This document shows, in pieces, positions 56,580-64,000 of a DNA stretch of 64,000 nt (positions are counted from its first letter, which is position 1; each line of letters begins with the position of its first letter). The position numbers were made by a program, and so were the translations under genes. This DNA comes from Eubacteriaceae bacterium (lineage in GTDB: Bacteria > Bacillota > Clostridia > Lachnospirales > Lachnospiraceae), in the NCBI GenBank assembly GCA_910575665.1, contig CAJTFB010000005.1:62001-126000 (forward strand), given 5' to 3'. Under the pieces are notes generated by a model. It saw only the letters and a program-made list of their open reading frames with translations. It was not told the origin of the DNA and made no database searches.

Positions 56580-57218
56580 ATGGATACTCCTGTCTGTTAT
56601 ATATTTGGTGCAGGGGAATTTTCCTCCTGCGACATATCACTTATGGATGAAGATCTGGTCATTGCTGCCGATGGCGGCTATGACCACCTGATTCAAATCG
56701 GGCTTCGGGCAGATATTGCCCTGGGAGATTTTGATTCTATTCAATCCCATGAAATATGGGAGGATACGATCTGTGAAAAGTATACCTATCCTTCGGAAAA
56801 GGATGATACCGATATGATGCTTGCCATCAAACTGGGACTCTCCAAAGGCTACCATACTTTCGAGATCTATGGTGGATTGGGTGGACGATTGGACCACTCC
56901 ATAGCCAATATTCAGGCGTTGTCCTACCTTGCCGCCGAAGGGGCCCAAGGAGTTCTCCATCACGCTCAGTACGATTTGACCGTGATCCACAATTCCGGTT
57001 TTACAATCCCAAAGAATTTTATCGGTTATGTCTCAGTATTCTCCCTCAGTGACAAAAGTCAAAATGTAACAATCAAAGGCTTAAAGTATGAAATTGAAGG
57101 AAGCACCCTGACAAATCACTTCCCCTTGGGAATCAGCAACGAAGCTATTGGAAAAAAAGGAAGTATTAGCGTAGAAAAGGGAACCCTTCTAATCCTGTGG
57201 CAAGGTAAAGCAATGTAA
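56580..57218 (+). CDS. thiN: thiamine pyrophosphokinase
   Basis: The 212-residue enzyme makes thiamine diphosphate from thiamine and ATP. Visible are AADGGYDHLIQIGLRADIALGDFDSI, KDDTDMMLAIKLGL, YGGLGGRLDHSIANI and the C-terminal LTNHFPLGISNEAIG. The ribosome-binding site lies in the end of the Mrp gene, so the two are coupled. Confidence 0.95.
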   Translation: MDTPVCYIFGAGEFSSCDISLMDEDLVIAADGGYDHLIQIGLRADIALGDFDSIQSHEIWEDTICEKYTYPSEKDDTDMMLAIKLGLSKGYHTFEIYGGLGGRLDHSIANIQALSYLAAEGAQGVLHHAQYDLTVIHNSGFTIPKNFIGYVSVFSLSDKSQNVTIKGLKYEIEGSTLTNHFPLGISNEAIGKKGSISVEKGTLLILWQGKAM

Positions 57219-57228
57219 AAATTTATTT

Positions 57229-58179
57229 TTATAACTGATATATTTCCCTCTCTCTCTCAAGAAGCGCTTTATAATTATATACAAGCGTTTCCTGATCTGC
57301 AAAATCATACTCAAAACTACCTTTTAGAAAACGATATGACATTAGAGTCCAGTCATTGCAAAGCTGGTTCATTTTTATGTAATAATCCTGTTGTTTCTTA
57401 TCTGCAAACAAATTTATAAGCATCTTCAACTGAGGAACGTGGGTATCTGTCATAATATTATGGGCAATTTTACGAAGTTCAAATCCCCTCAGCGAAGACA
57501 AATCCGAGTAAAGATATTCACAATAATCTAAGCCTGTCCTCAGCCTGCTGCCCTGTTCTAATTTTATATTCTCTTCCATATGATTTTTCTTCGCCTGTAC
57601 CCAATTAGTCTCTTTCTCTTTTTTATCCCAGGTGACTTCCCCTTCTATGTAAGCAATGGGAATTGGTTGATGCTGACCAATTTCAAGAATGTTCTCAAAA
57701 GGAAGAATCCCCTTATGTGTCGTCGGCTGAGAAGATGAAGCACAAGCATCCACGATGTGTAGCCCCTCCTTATCAACTCCTGTCACCAGTGCGCAATGCT
57801 GTATCCCGTCATTGACAAAGGCCTTATAATATCCATAATCTCTCGAATTCAATGAAATCATAAATGCACCATGTTCCGACAGAATCTCATATGCCACTTC
57901 TCCAATGTGCTGTGGCAAAATCTCTCCCGTCTTATATGCAATCTGATTTTCTGAACAAAAATAATGTATGCCCTGAATAAAGTTAGCACTTAGACTGATT
58001 CCATCCTGATATGACAAACTGAGCCTGACACCAGCATAGGGAAGCTGTACCTCTAATTCACTTAACCTCACTCCCTTATAGCGCATCATTTGAAGAAATG
58101 ATCCCATAAAGCAATTATTGCATTCGCACATCGGGAAGTTCGCTTCCAATACCAGTTCCATACCTATTTCCATATCCAT
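57229..58179 (-). CDS. BtrH N-terminal domain-like protein (DUF4872 type)
   Basis: The 316-residue cytosolic protein resembles the BtrH N-terminal domain, a papain-like fold. It has C23 in NNCFMGSFLQMM, a His in DGIQHCALVTGVD, and Asp in HIVDA. The family includes acyltransferases of butirosin synthesis and proteins near peptide or quorum genes. Here it is divergent from agrB across a 265-bp region with a long hairpin. The C-terminal 120 residues are helical. GGAGG lies 8 nt before the ATG. Function is unknown; an acyl transfer or peptide-cleaving role is inference. Confidence 0.6.
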   Translation of the reverse strand: MDMEIGMELVLEANFPMCECNNCFMGSFLQMMRYKGVRLSELEVQLPYAGVRLSLSYQDGISLSANFIQGIHYFCSENQIAYKTGEILPQHIGEVAYEILSEHGAFMISLNSRDYGYYKAFVNDGIQHCALVTGVDKEGLHIVDACASSSQPTTHKGILPFENILEIGQHQPIPIAYIEGEVTWDKKEKETNWVQAKKNHMEENIKLEQGSRLRTGLDYCEYLYSDLSSLRGFELRKIAHNIMTDTHVPQLKMLINLFADKKQQDYYIKMNQLCNDWTLMSYRFLKGSFEYDFADQETLVYNYKALLEREREIYQL

Positions 58180-58253
58180 AATCAGTTCCTCCTTAAAAAT
58201 TCTTTTGTTCTTTTACTATTATACAGTAAATGGGGAAAAGATGGTATACTTTT

Positions 58254-58347
58254 GCGCGAATCGTGTTATTTCGTGTCTGAAATAACGATGCTTCGTCGTT
58301 TGTGGCCATTTTTTATGATTTCAGACACGAAATCGCACAGTTCGCGC
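58254..58347. ncRNA. Long imperfect inverted repeat, possible small RNA or operator upstream of agrB
   Basis: GCGCGAA (58254-58260) pairs with TTCGCGC (58341-58347), and a perfect 16-bp pair ATTTCGTGTCTGAAAT (58268-58283) with 58318-58333 lies inside. Between them are mostly pairable bases and a 34-nt loop. TATACT at 58246 would place a transcript start near the first arm, and a T run lies at 58366-58373. No open frame crosses it convincingly. Confidence 0.5.
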
Positions 58348-58355
58348 ATTCCCCC

Positions 58356-58383
58356 TTGTATTTGTCTTTTTTTCCGATATACT
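58356..58383 (+). promoter_or_regulatory. Likely agrBD promoter
   Basis: TTGTAT (58356-58361) and TATACT (58378-58383) are 16 bp apart, 61 bp upstream of agrB. A TGCACCGGTGCA palindrome (58399-58410) follows. Confidence 0.5.
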
Positions 58384-58444
58384 ATTACCCAAGTCGACTG
58401 CACCGGTGCATTGCATATTTTTCGTACAAGGAGGATACTGCAAT

Positions 58445-59029
58445 ATGGCAGTCATTCACACGGAACAGTTTCTAAATCAGATCCAGTCATCCTATCAGTT
58501 CACGGATCTTGAAATGAAGCGGTTAAAATACACACTGAAGGCTGTAAGTTCAGAACTGATCAAGACATTGATGCTTTCTGTTTTATTTTTCAAATTGGGA
58601 CACCTCCCCGAATTTTTTGTCGGTGTATTAGTTCTTATAACCATCCGGTGCAATTCAGGTGGCCTTCATATGGAACACTTTATTACCTGTCTTTTATTTA
58701 CGCTTACTTTTATGTTTTTGTCGGTTATTGTACTTCCGTCTTTTGTATCCGTCCCGTATCCGATCAAACCTGTGATTTTGGCACTATGTATCCTGATCAC
58801 ATTTCTGACGGCACCAGTAGCATCAAAAAAAAGGCCCTCGGCAACACCAGAGACAAAACGCCGGTACCGTAACAGGGCAACAGTGCTTTTGTTTATATTC
58901 TCTATTGCTATTATCATTTTGAAAACAACTCCAATCGCAGACATCTGCTTCTGGATTATTGTTTTACAGACATTACAACTACTTTGTGCCGCTGCCGCAC
59001 AGAAAGGAGGGAATTATGAAAAAATTTAA
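58445..59029 (+). CDS. agrB: AgrB-like accessory gene regulator protease
   Basis: The 194-residue membrane protein cleaves the AgrD precursor and cyclises the signal peptide. It has several transmembrane helices and the active site RCNSGGLHMEHFITC with H75 and C82. The 7-residue spacing equals that of staphylococcal AgrB. The ATG at 58445 follows AGGAGG by 10 nt; a frame from 58406 lacks such a site. Its end overlaps the agrD start by 14 nt. Confidence 0.93.
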   Translation: MAVIHTEQFLNQIQSSYQFTDLEMKRLKYTLKAVSSELIKTLMLSVLFFKLGHLPEFFVGVLVLITIRCNSGGLHMEHFITCLLFTLTFMFLSVIVLPSFVSVPYPIKPVILALCILITFLTAPVASKKRPSATPETKRRYRNRATVLLFIFSIAIIILKTTPIADICFWIIVLQTLQLLCAAAAQKGGNYEKI

Positions 59030-59144
59030 TAGCACTCTTTTATTTAAAATCTGCAGTTTATGCATCGCCATGGCTGCTATGATGACCACTAGTGTTATCA
59101 GCTACTGTTTCTGGGGCGAGCCAGAGTATCCGACAGAAGACTAA
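59016..59144 (+). CDS. agrD: AgrD-like autoinducer precursor peptide
   Basis: The 42-residue peptide has an amphipathic/hydrophobic leader (KKFNSTLLFKICSLCIAMAAM), a core around C31 (SYCFWG) and an acidic proline-containing tail EPEYPTED, the AgrD layout. AgrB would cut before the tail and form a thiolactone through C31. GGAGGG precedes the ATG at 59016, inside the agrB end. Alignment on EPEYP leaves only C-F-W-G for the ring; C-F-W-G-E is the alternative. The exact mature peptide cannot be read from sequence. Confidence 0.85.
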   Translation: MKKFNSTLLFKICSLCIAMAAMMTTSVISYCFWGEPEYPTED

Positions 59145-59191
59145 ACACAAAGCAGTAAAGGAAAACAAGTTAAACCAACCAGACACAAAAT

Positions 59192-59221
59192 AAAAAGGCT
59201 TATTTTCATGTAAGCCTTTTT
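59192..59221. terminator. Bidirectional terminator between agrBD and agrC
   Basis: An 11-bp stem AAAAAGGCTTA (59192-59202) pairs with 59211-59221, A-rich on one side and T-rich on the other. It covers the agrC stop and ends both converging transcripts. Confidence 0.85.
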
Positions 59222-60480
59222 ATTTTAATCCGCACTGAAAACCAATCCATTTCTTCCACCTTGTATTTATTCATGTACAATTCTCCCTTATAGTGGTTCA
59301 ACGTATCCAACACATTATGCAGGCCGAGTCCCCGCATCTCCCCATTTCCCTTTGTACTATATCCTTTCTTTGGAAAATTGGTGATCTCATGCATATCTGT
59401 GCTCCGGATCGGATTAGATATCATAAATTCATACCGGTCCCCCTCTTCATGCAAAGACAACCGGATCTCCTTTTTGAGATAGTTAGTCTCAACCTCTTCA
59501 ATGGCATTATCAATCAGATTGCCAAAGGTTCCGATCAACTCTGTAAGGGGAATATTAGTATTTATCTTCTTCACAGATATCTCCTGTGAAATATGTATGC
59601 CCCGGTTTACTGCCTCTGAAAATTTGACTCCAAGAAAACCTGACAACACCGGATCTTCCATCTTTATCAGACTGTAAAATGCATCCATCCTCTCAATCTT
59701 TGACATATAATCTATCAGCGTCGCCGCCAGACAATCGTAGGTATGACAACGATTGATTATTCCATAGATTGCCTGCAGATGGGCATCGAATTGATGCTGT
59801 TGCTGGCGGATTCTTGTGATCACATCCCGCATAGGTTTTTCAAATTTGCTCCGCTCCTTCAGTTCGACCTCGTTTTTGATAAACTGCGACATCATTGGAA
59901 ATATGATAACGATCAATAAAAGCAGAAAAATAAAGCTGTATATTGGCATGCTTTCCAAAACACGAAAATAGGTCACGGCAAAGAGCATGATACTCCCCAC
60001 CGCTGCACAGATATAGCACAGCATCTTATAACGGCATTTCACAAAATCCTGAACCATATTCCAGTTGATCCACCTCTTATAGCGGGCGATACACACCAGA
60101 AGCAGCGTGCCACCGGTTCCGATAAGCCCCGCCCGAAAATCTCCCACCATCTCCTTCCAGAAAAAAGCAAAGGGAATATAAAGCATAAGCTCGATGGCAC
60201 TTACCATCAGAAACGCAATAATGCAATACAGAATACAAATATTTATGTTCCCATGATAGATCAGCTTCGCACCAGCAATCATAGTGGCATATACTAAAAG
60301 CATCCACAATCCGGCCAGCTGATACATATTGAAAATACCTAATATCGTAATTTGCAGCAATATCAATCCCAATTTCTTTCCTATATCCTTTTTCACCCCA
60401 CCCCCAAACAGACTGTCAACAACCATTATATTAGCAACCTGTTCTATCCCTGCCATTAAAATATTACTAATCATGCTCAA
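59206..60480 (-). CDS. AgrC-like sensor histidine kinase
   Basis: The 424-residue HPK10-type kinase has about six transmembrane helices (1-205) and a cytosolic catalytic part. The His box is RQQQHQFDAHLQAIYG, the N box GNLIDNAIEEV, and the G box GNGEMRGLGLHNV. It should sense the AgrD-derived peptide. It overlaps the regulator gene by 14 bp and converges with agrBD. Confidence 0.9.
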   Translation of the reverse strand: MSMISNILMAGIEQVANIMVVDSLFGGGVKKDIGKKLGLILLQITILGIFNMYQLAGLWMLLVYATMIAGAKLIYHGNINICILYCIIAFLMVSAIELMLYIPFAFFWKEMVGDFRAGLIGTGGTLLLVCIARYKRWINWNMVQDFVKCRYKMLCYICAAVGSIMLFAVTYFRVLESMPIYSFIFLLLLIVIIFPMMSQFIKNEVELKERSKFEKPMRDVITRIRQQQHQFDAHLQAIYGIINRCHTYDCLAATLIDYMSKIERMDAFYSLIKMEDPVLSGFLGVKFSEAVNRGIHISQEISVKKINTNIPLTELIGTFGNLIDNAIEEVETNYLKKEIRLSLHEEGDRYEFMISNPIRSTDMHEITNFPKKGYSTKGNGEMRGLGLHNVLDTLNHYKGELYMNKYKVEEMDWFSVRIKIKRLT

Positions 60481-61213
60481 TTACTCCTTGTATTTCTGAA
60501 AACCATTTTGTTCTTCCAAAGTCGATCATTTGGTCTTCTTTGTATACTTTCAGATATTTATTAACTCTGTCGATATGTTCCACATGATCCAGATTCACCA
60601 GGATCCCGCGGCGACACTCCACAAAAGGATTGAATCCCATGGCATTTAATTCTTTCTGGATCTGTTTCAATGTCAGCTTATTCACATAAAATTTATCCGA
60701 TATCGTATGTATGAGCAATCTTCTATTAATACAGCGGATCGTTATAATTTCATCTATTTTTATAGGATAAAAGACAGAATCAACCTTAAAATAAAGATAT
60801 TGCTCTCTGCTGACAGACTTCCTGTCCCTGAGAAGCTTGTCTATTTCCTCGGCAAGCTGCTTCTGCTTCTTTTCATCAATCGGTTTTAAAATATAACTAT
60901 AACAGGAAACTTCACGATATGAATGGAGTTCGAGATTGGCAATAGATGTCACAAAGATAATCGGCGTAACCTCATAATAATCAATATTGCGAATCTGTTT
61001 GGCAAACTTTACGCCTGACACATCATTTCCCTGCAGGTCATGTAAGGAAATGTCGACAAGAAACAGATCCATATGACATTCAAGTGCAATCTGCATCGCC
61101 TCTCTTTCATCAAATGCCGGATAAACTGTTACACTTTCTTTGCTCGTAGTAACGATATCACATAACAACTGATTGCACTCAACTTCATCTTCAAGTACAA
61201 GAATGTTTTTCAA
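60467..61213 (-). CDS. AgrA-like response regulator (REC-LytTR)
   Basis: The 248-residue protein has a receiver domain (LEDEVECNQLL, FLVDISLHDLQG with the phospho-Asp, ILKPID) and a LytTR DNA-binding domain (KVDSVFYPIKIDEIITIRC, FVECRRGILVNLDHVEHID). LytTR regulators bind pairs of about 9-bp repeats. The start codon is TTG at 61213 with AGGTGAG 5 nt upstream. It is the first gene of the kinase unit. Confidence 0.92.
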   Translation of the reverse strand: MKNILVLEDEVECNQLLCDIVTTSKESVTVYPAFDEREAMQIALECHMDLFLVDISLHDLQGNDVSGVKFAKQIRNIDYYEVTPIIFVTSIANLELHSYREVSCYSYILKPIDEKKQKQLAEEIDKLLRDRKSVSREQYLYFKVDSVFYPIKIDEIITIRCINRRLLIHTISDKFYVNKLTLKQIQKELNAMGFNPFVECRRGILVNLDHVEHIDRVNKYLKVYKEDQMIDFGRTKWFSEIQGVIEHD

Positions 61214-61299
61214 TTTATCTCACCTAACACTTTCACTGAACGTATCAGCTAACGATCTCATCTCAAAAAGCGGACGGAGCGAGCTGTCCCCCTGACCAT

Positions 61300-61328
61300 A
61301 TTATACCTGTATTGCGATAAAATGTAAA
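61300..61328 (-). promoter_or_regulatory. Promoter of the agrA-agrC unit
   Basis: TTTACA (61323-61328) and TATAAT (61300-61305) are 17 bp apart. The leader (61214-61290) has a GC-rich imperfect palindrome, GGACGGAGCGAGCTGTCC. Confidence 0.65.
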
Positions 61329-61358
61329 CAAAGAGAACGGATATATTATCCACATTAT

Positions 61359-61712
61359 TTAGGACAATGTATCCGTTTCGTCGTTCCCCTGATATTTTTG
61401 CGCCTTCTGCGTCATTTCCAAAATATATTTCTTCATGTTCTCATTCAGTTTTGAATAATATTTTAACAACAGAATCTCTCTGTTTCCACGCACCAGACCC
61501 TCCATCTCTGCAAAAGGATTCTTTCTCGGGCTGATCTCCAGTACGTAATCCGCAGACACATCAAAATACGTAGCGTACTTTGTGATCTCGATAGAATTTG
61601 GATAACTTTTGCCTTGTTCCAGCAGACTAATGCGCTGTTGCGTCAAATCCAAAGCTTTGCCAAGTTCTTTCTGTGATAGTTTGTTTGAAATACGCAATTC
61701 CAATAATCTCAT
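61359..61712 (-). CDS. XRE family transcriptional regulator
   Basis: The 117-residue protein has an HTH_3 domain (LLELRISNKLSQKELGKALDLTQQRISLLEQGKSYPN, ATYFDVSADYVLEIS) and a short helical C-terminus. The ATG at 61712 follows AAAGGA; the longer frame to 61766 has no site. It lies just upstream of the agrA-agrC promoter, so it may set their level. Repeats upstream (61758-61835) are candidate operators. Confidence 0.88.
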   Translation of the reverse strand: MRLLELRISNKLSQKELGKALDLTQQRISLLEQGKSYPNSIEITKYATYFDVSADYVLEISPRKNPFAEMEGLVRGNREILLLKYYSKLNENMKKYILEMTQKAQKYQGNDETDTLS

Positions 61713-61757
61713 AAGCACACATCCTTTATACAATATAGCATAAATGTAAATATGAGA

Positions 61758-61800
61758 CTTTTTCACATTAAATATACGTAACCCGGTGCTTATTCACATT
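61758..61800 (-). promoter_or_regulatory. Direct repeats upstream of the XRE gene (candidate operator)
   Basis: On the minus strand AATGTGAATAAG (61789-61800) and AATGTGAAAAAG (61758-61769) are 31 bp apart, three helical turns. An inverted ATGTGAA half-site lies at 61829-61835. The region 61713-61960 has no gene. Confidence 0.45.
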
Positions 61801-61960
61801 GTTTCGAAGTAACTAATACTTTCTTTACATGTGAATCACTATTTTTTACCTTTTCTATATACAAAATAAACTCTTTCTGGAAAGCTTACAATAAGATATA
61901 AATAAAAGAGTCTGTCCCTGCTTCAGAACAAACTCTTAAAACCTACATTTCCCAGAAAAA

Positions 61961-62042
61961 TGCGGTTAACAGGACTTGAACCTGCACGGGATCCCCCACT
62001 AGAACCTAAATCTAGCGCGTCTGCCAATTCCGCCATAACCGC
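61961..62042 (-). tRNA. tRNA-Leu (TAG)
   Basis: This is an 82-nt class II tRNA. The acceptor GCGGTTA pairs with TAACCGC, the anticodon stem is CTAGA/TCTAG with loop TTTAGGT giving TAG, a variable arm follows, and the T-arm is CAGGTTCAAGTCCTG. The discriminator is A; CCA is not encoded. A T run follows directly. Confidence 0.95.
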
Positions 62043-62159
62043 AAGCATAAATATTATAACAGAAAAGATAAGATAATGTCAAACACAATCCTATTTTTTT
62101 TACTCAATAACACGATTAAGCCAGCTCAGCAACATCATCGAACTATTTACGCTCTATCA

Positions 62160-62999
62160 CTAAAGCCCCAGAAATCTCCGAATTCTCTTCATCTTTTCCT
62201 TTGTCATACGATATCCGTGCCAGTAGGCAGTCTCCAGCTTCTGTACATTGCTCTCAAAACTGTTCAGAAGATAATTTGGGCGCAGGATCATAACCTTTCC
62301 CTCCCGCTCCCACTGCTCACAGAGGCGCACGATCTTATTGTAGCGGTCCGGCCTGGACAGGATCGCCTCCCTGACAGCGGGGTACTTGTGGGCAAGGATC
62401 CTCGCCCCCAGCTTGTCGTATTTTCCAAGACGTTTGACGAACCCCTTCGGCTGGGTCAGTACCACTAAAAGCCTGTCACATCCATCCGCAAATGCTTTCT
62501 TCACTGGAATCGGATCCGCGATTCCACCATCGTAATATTTTTCACCATTCAACTCAATTGCCGGGAAAAACAGGGGCATGGCACAGGTGGCACGAAGCAT
62601 CGAATACCGATCATCCATATCCATCGCATCCATATACTGTGCTTCCCCAGTGTGCGCATTTGTTACGCCGACCAGACATGTCCCCTCATATTTCTTAAAT
62701 GTGTCCATATCAAAAGGAACCAGACTATTGGGAATCTCTCCAAATACAAAATCCAGGCCGAAGATGCTCCTATGCTTTCGGTAATTGGACCTGCCCATGT
62801 ATCTCTTATCATTTCTATATTTCTGTAAAATCTCCAGATTTCTTCCCTTTTGACGCGATATATAAGACACACCATCCGAAATCCCCGCAGACACCCCGAT
62901 ACAGTAGGGCATCATAATATCCTCAGACAGCAGTGCATCCATCACCCCGCAGCTAAACACCGGGCGAAATGTTCCACCCTCTAAAACCAAACCGTTCAT
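62160..62999 (-). CDS. Patatin-like phospholipase
   Basis: The 279-residue protein has an oxyanion loop (LEGGTFRPVFSCGV), nucleophile Ser in GVSAG and catalytic Asp in YDGGIADPIP. It is a short bacterial form without signal peptide, so it acts inside the cell or at the membrane face on lipids. AGGAGG precedes the ATG. The gaps 62043-62159 and 63000-63204 hold no further gene. Confidence 0.93.
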   Translation of the reverse strand: MNGLVLEGGTFRPVFSCGVMDALLSEDIMMPYCIGVSAGISDGVSYISRQKGRNLEILQKYRNDKRYMGRSNYRKHRSIFGLDFVFGEIPNSLVPFDMDTFKKYEGTCLVGVTNAHTGEAQYMDAMDMDDRYSMLRATCAMPLFFPAIELNGEKYYDGGIADPIPVKKAFADGCDRLLVVLTQPKGFVKRLGKYDKLGARILAHKYPAVREAILSRPDRYNKIVRLCEQWEREGKVMILRPNYLLNSFESNVQKLETAYWHGYRMTKEKMKRIRRFLGL

Positions 63000-63204
63000 A
63001 TCGCTTTCCTCCTAATCCGACATACCACTTACAACAGTATCACCATACATCATAGTATGAGAGTATCACAAACTTTTTATGATGTCAACTCAAATACTCC
63101 GAAACATAGTTTTCAATACCACATCCCACCTTTTTACATATCACTTGTTGTCTCTATACCGATAGCCTCAAAAACATGCACTTTGCCTTAGCGAAAAAAA
63201 ATAA

Positions 63205-63239
63205 AGCTACAAAGCCTTCCTCTTCAAGACTCTGCAGCT
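63205..63239 (-). terminator. Terminator of the last gene
   Basis: A 14-bp stem with G-T pairs (63205-63218 with 63226-63239) is followed on the minus strand by TTATTTTTTTC. Confidence 0.8.
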
Positions 63240-63289
63240 CAAACACAAACAATATCAATATCTATTTAGTACATAAATCAAAGAACCCA

Positions 63290-63913
63290 TTAACAATAGG
63301 AATTAAACAACATTCCGGTATACACAGACGAAGCATAGGCATACCCAATATCACTCCGGTGAAGGTGTGCATAACTAAATACTTTTTTCTCGACATACTC
63401 CATCGGATTCATACTCATATATTCACACTTATCCTTCAGCTCTTTCATAAACTTCACAGGAACCTGAAACTCTTTTTCCTTGTTAATGCTGAGAAATCCA
63501 TCTTCTTCGACAGTAAATCCTGCCGCCTCCAGGTCTTCTTTATTGGCAGCCACCAGATTCCGAAGCTCGCATCCCGGACGTGAAGGTTTGTTCTTCAAAT
63601 CCCCATACTCGTCACTTCTGGTCAGCAGTTTATTAAACAGCTCCAGTGTTTTCTCCGCATGTTCTTCTGCCTCTTCCGGTTTTCCATCCAGGGTATTCTG
63701 TGCTGCCTCCCCCATCTCCATAGAAATTTCCTTAACATCAAGAGCATAGATCTGTGTATCCGGGGAAAGCCGGATCATGGCAAGGGGATTTGCATTATTC
63801 AGCGAAACGATGCTCTTATATTTATTTTTCAGTTCTTTTCTATCATGTACATTGGTCTTTGGAGATACCTTCGGAATATATCCCCCTATAAAATAATTGT
63901 ATACTTCAACCAT
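63290..63913 (-). CDS. Conserved-looking protein of unknown function, weak FliD/hook-like pattern
   Basis: The 207-residue cytosolic-type protein has no signal peptide. It contains a coiled region (GKPEEAEEHAEKTLELFNKLL), then LEAAGFTVEEDGFLSINKEKEF. The last resembles the GIxxxxDGxLxID pattern of flagellar cap or hook proteins. The C-terminus YTGMLFNSYC is also reminiscent of short flagellar proteins. These similarities are weak. AGAGG precedes the ATG. The remainder to 64000 has no gene. Confidence 0.6.
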   Translation of the reverse strand: MVEVYNYFIGGYIPKVSPKTNVHDRKELKNKYKSIVSLNNANPLAMIRLSPDTQIYALDVKEISMEMGEAAQNTLDGKPEEAEEHAEKTLELFNKLLTRSDEYGDLKNKPSRPGCELRNLVAANKEDLEAAGFTVEEDGFLSINKEKEFQVPVKFMKELKDKCEYMSMNPMEYVEKKVFSYAHLHRSDIGYAYASSVYTGMLFNSYC

Positions 63914-64000
63914 GAAATCACCTCTTTACTTTTTAAATATCCTGAAGTAAAGTCCTACCTCCATGTAAAGTGAACTTAAAACTCTGGTTATACAAATTCA

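Noticed and set aside
61214-61299. Attenuator in the agrA leader
   Set aside because: The GC-rich palindrome pairs only weakly and a T run of five is not enough to support termination.

Overview
The window looks like a chromosomal segment of a motile, spore-forming, fibre-degrading Clostridia, most likely Lachnospiraceae (Roseburia/Butyrivibrio-like). The grounds are the conserved Firmicutes blocks (DUF951-rpsF-ssb-rpsR, gdpP-rplI-dnaB, hrcA-grpE-dnaK-dnaJ, dnaX-ybaB-recR), CIRCE control of hrcA, a YyaC spore protein, NfnAB-type electron bifurcation, an agr locus, and lysine-rich Big_2-like modules on secreted enzymes. The genus cannot be fixed from sequence alone. No phage, IS element or CRISPR array was seen.

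Layout. 1-4.6 kb: a MATE transporter cut by the window edge, leuS, a DedA protein, tRNA-Cys and tRNA-Glu. 4.8-6.9 kb: a secreted L,D-transpeptidase. 7-12.8 kb, minus strand: a signalling block of membrane MCP, FIST protein, cytosolic MCP, Hpt protein and REC-HD-GYP protein. 13-20 kb: GH10 xylanase, purB/purF/purC and a GH3-like lipoprotein with a degraded active site. 20.3-24 kb: a Gly/Cys-rich miniprotein facing a 44-codon gene, aroC, a CheX-like protein with an N-terminal MshEN-like (c-di-GMP-binding type) motif pair, a CheY, then three copies of a 170-bp repeat that carries a terminator. 24-37.3 kb: ribosomal/ssb genes and gdpP-rplI-dnaB, separated by a hemicellulose cassette (GH43, AraC regulator, CE1 esterase), then a RacA-like MerR protein and a secreted Big_2-like protein. 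37.5-45.2 kb, minus: heat-shock operon, CvpA, DUF5711 and an inactive JAMM-like membrane protein. 45.4-52.7 kb: YyaC, recR, ybaB, dnaX, pfkA, a GGDEF protein and a second CE1 esterase. 52.7-57.2 kb: NfnAB, a C_GCAxxG_C_C protein, Mrp/NBP35 ATPase and thiamine pyrophosphokinase. 57.2-61.7 kb: a quorum-sensing island with BtrH-like protein, agrB-agrD, and convergent agrC/agrA plus an XRE regulator. 61.9-64 kb: tRNA-Leu, patatin and an unknown protein.

Connections. Several products touch c-di-GMP: the GGDEF protein could make it, the REC-HD-GYP protein could degrade it, and the MshEN-CheX protein could bind it and pass the signal to chemotaxis. GH10, GH43 and the two CE1 esterases form a hemicellulose (arabinoxylan-type) set. 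The least explained items are the MshEN-CheX fusion, the agr island with a long hairpin and a short predicted peptide ring, the Gly/Cys miniprotein, and the 170-bp repeat. All functional calls rest on reading the sequence; no database search was possible.
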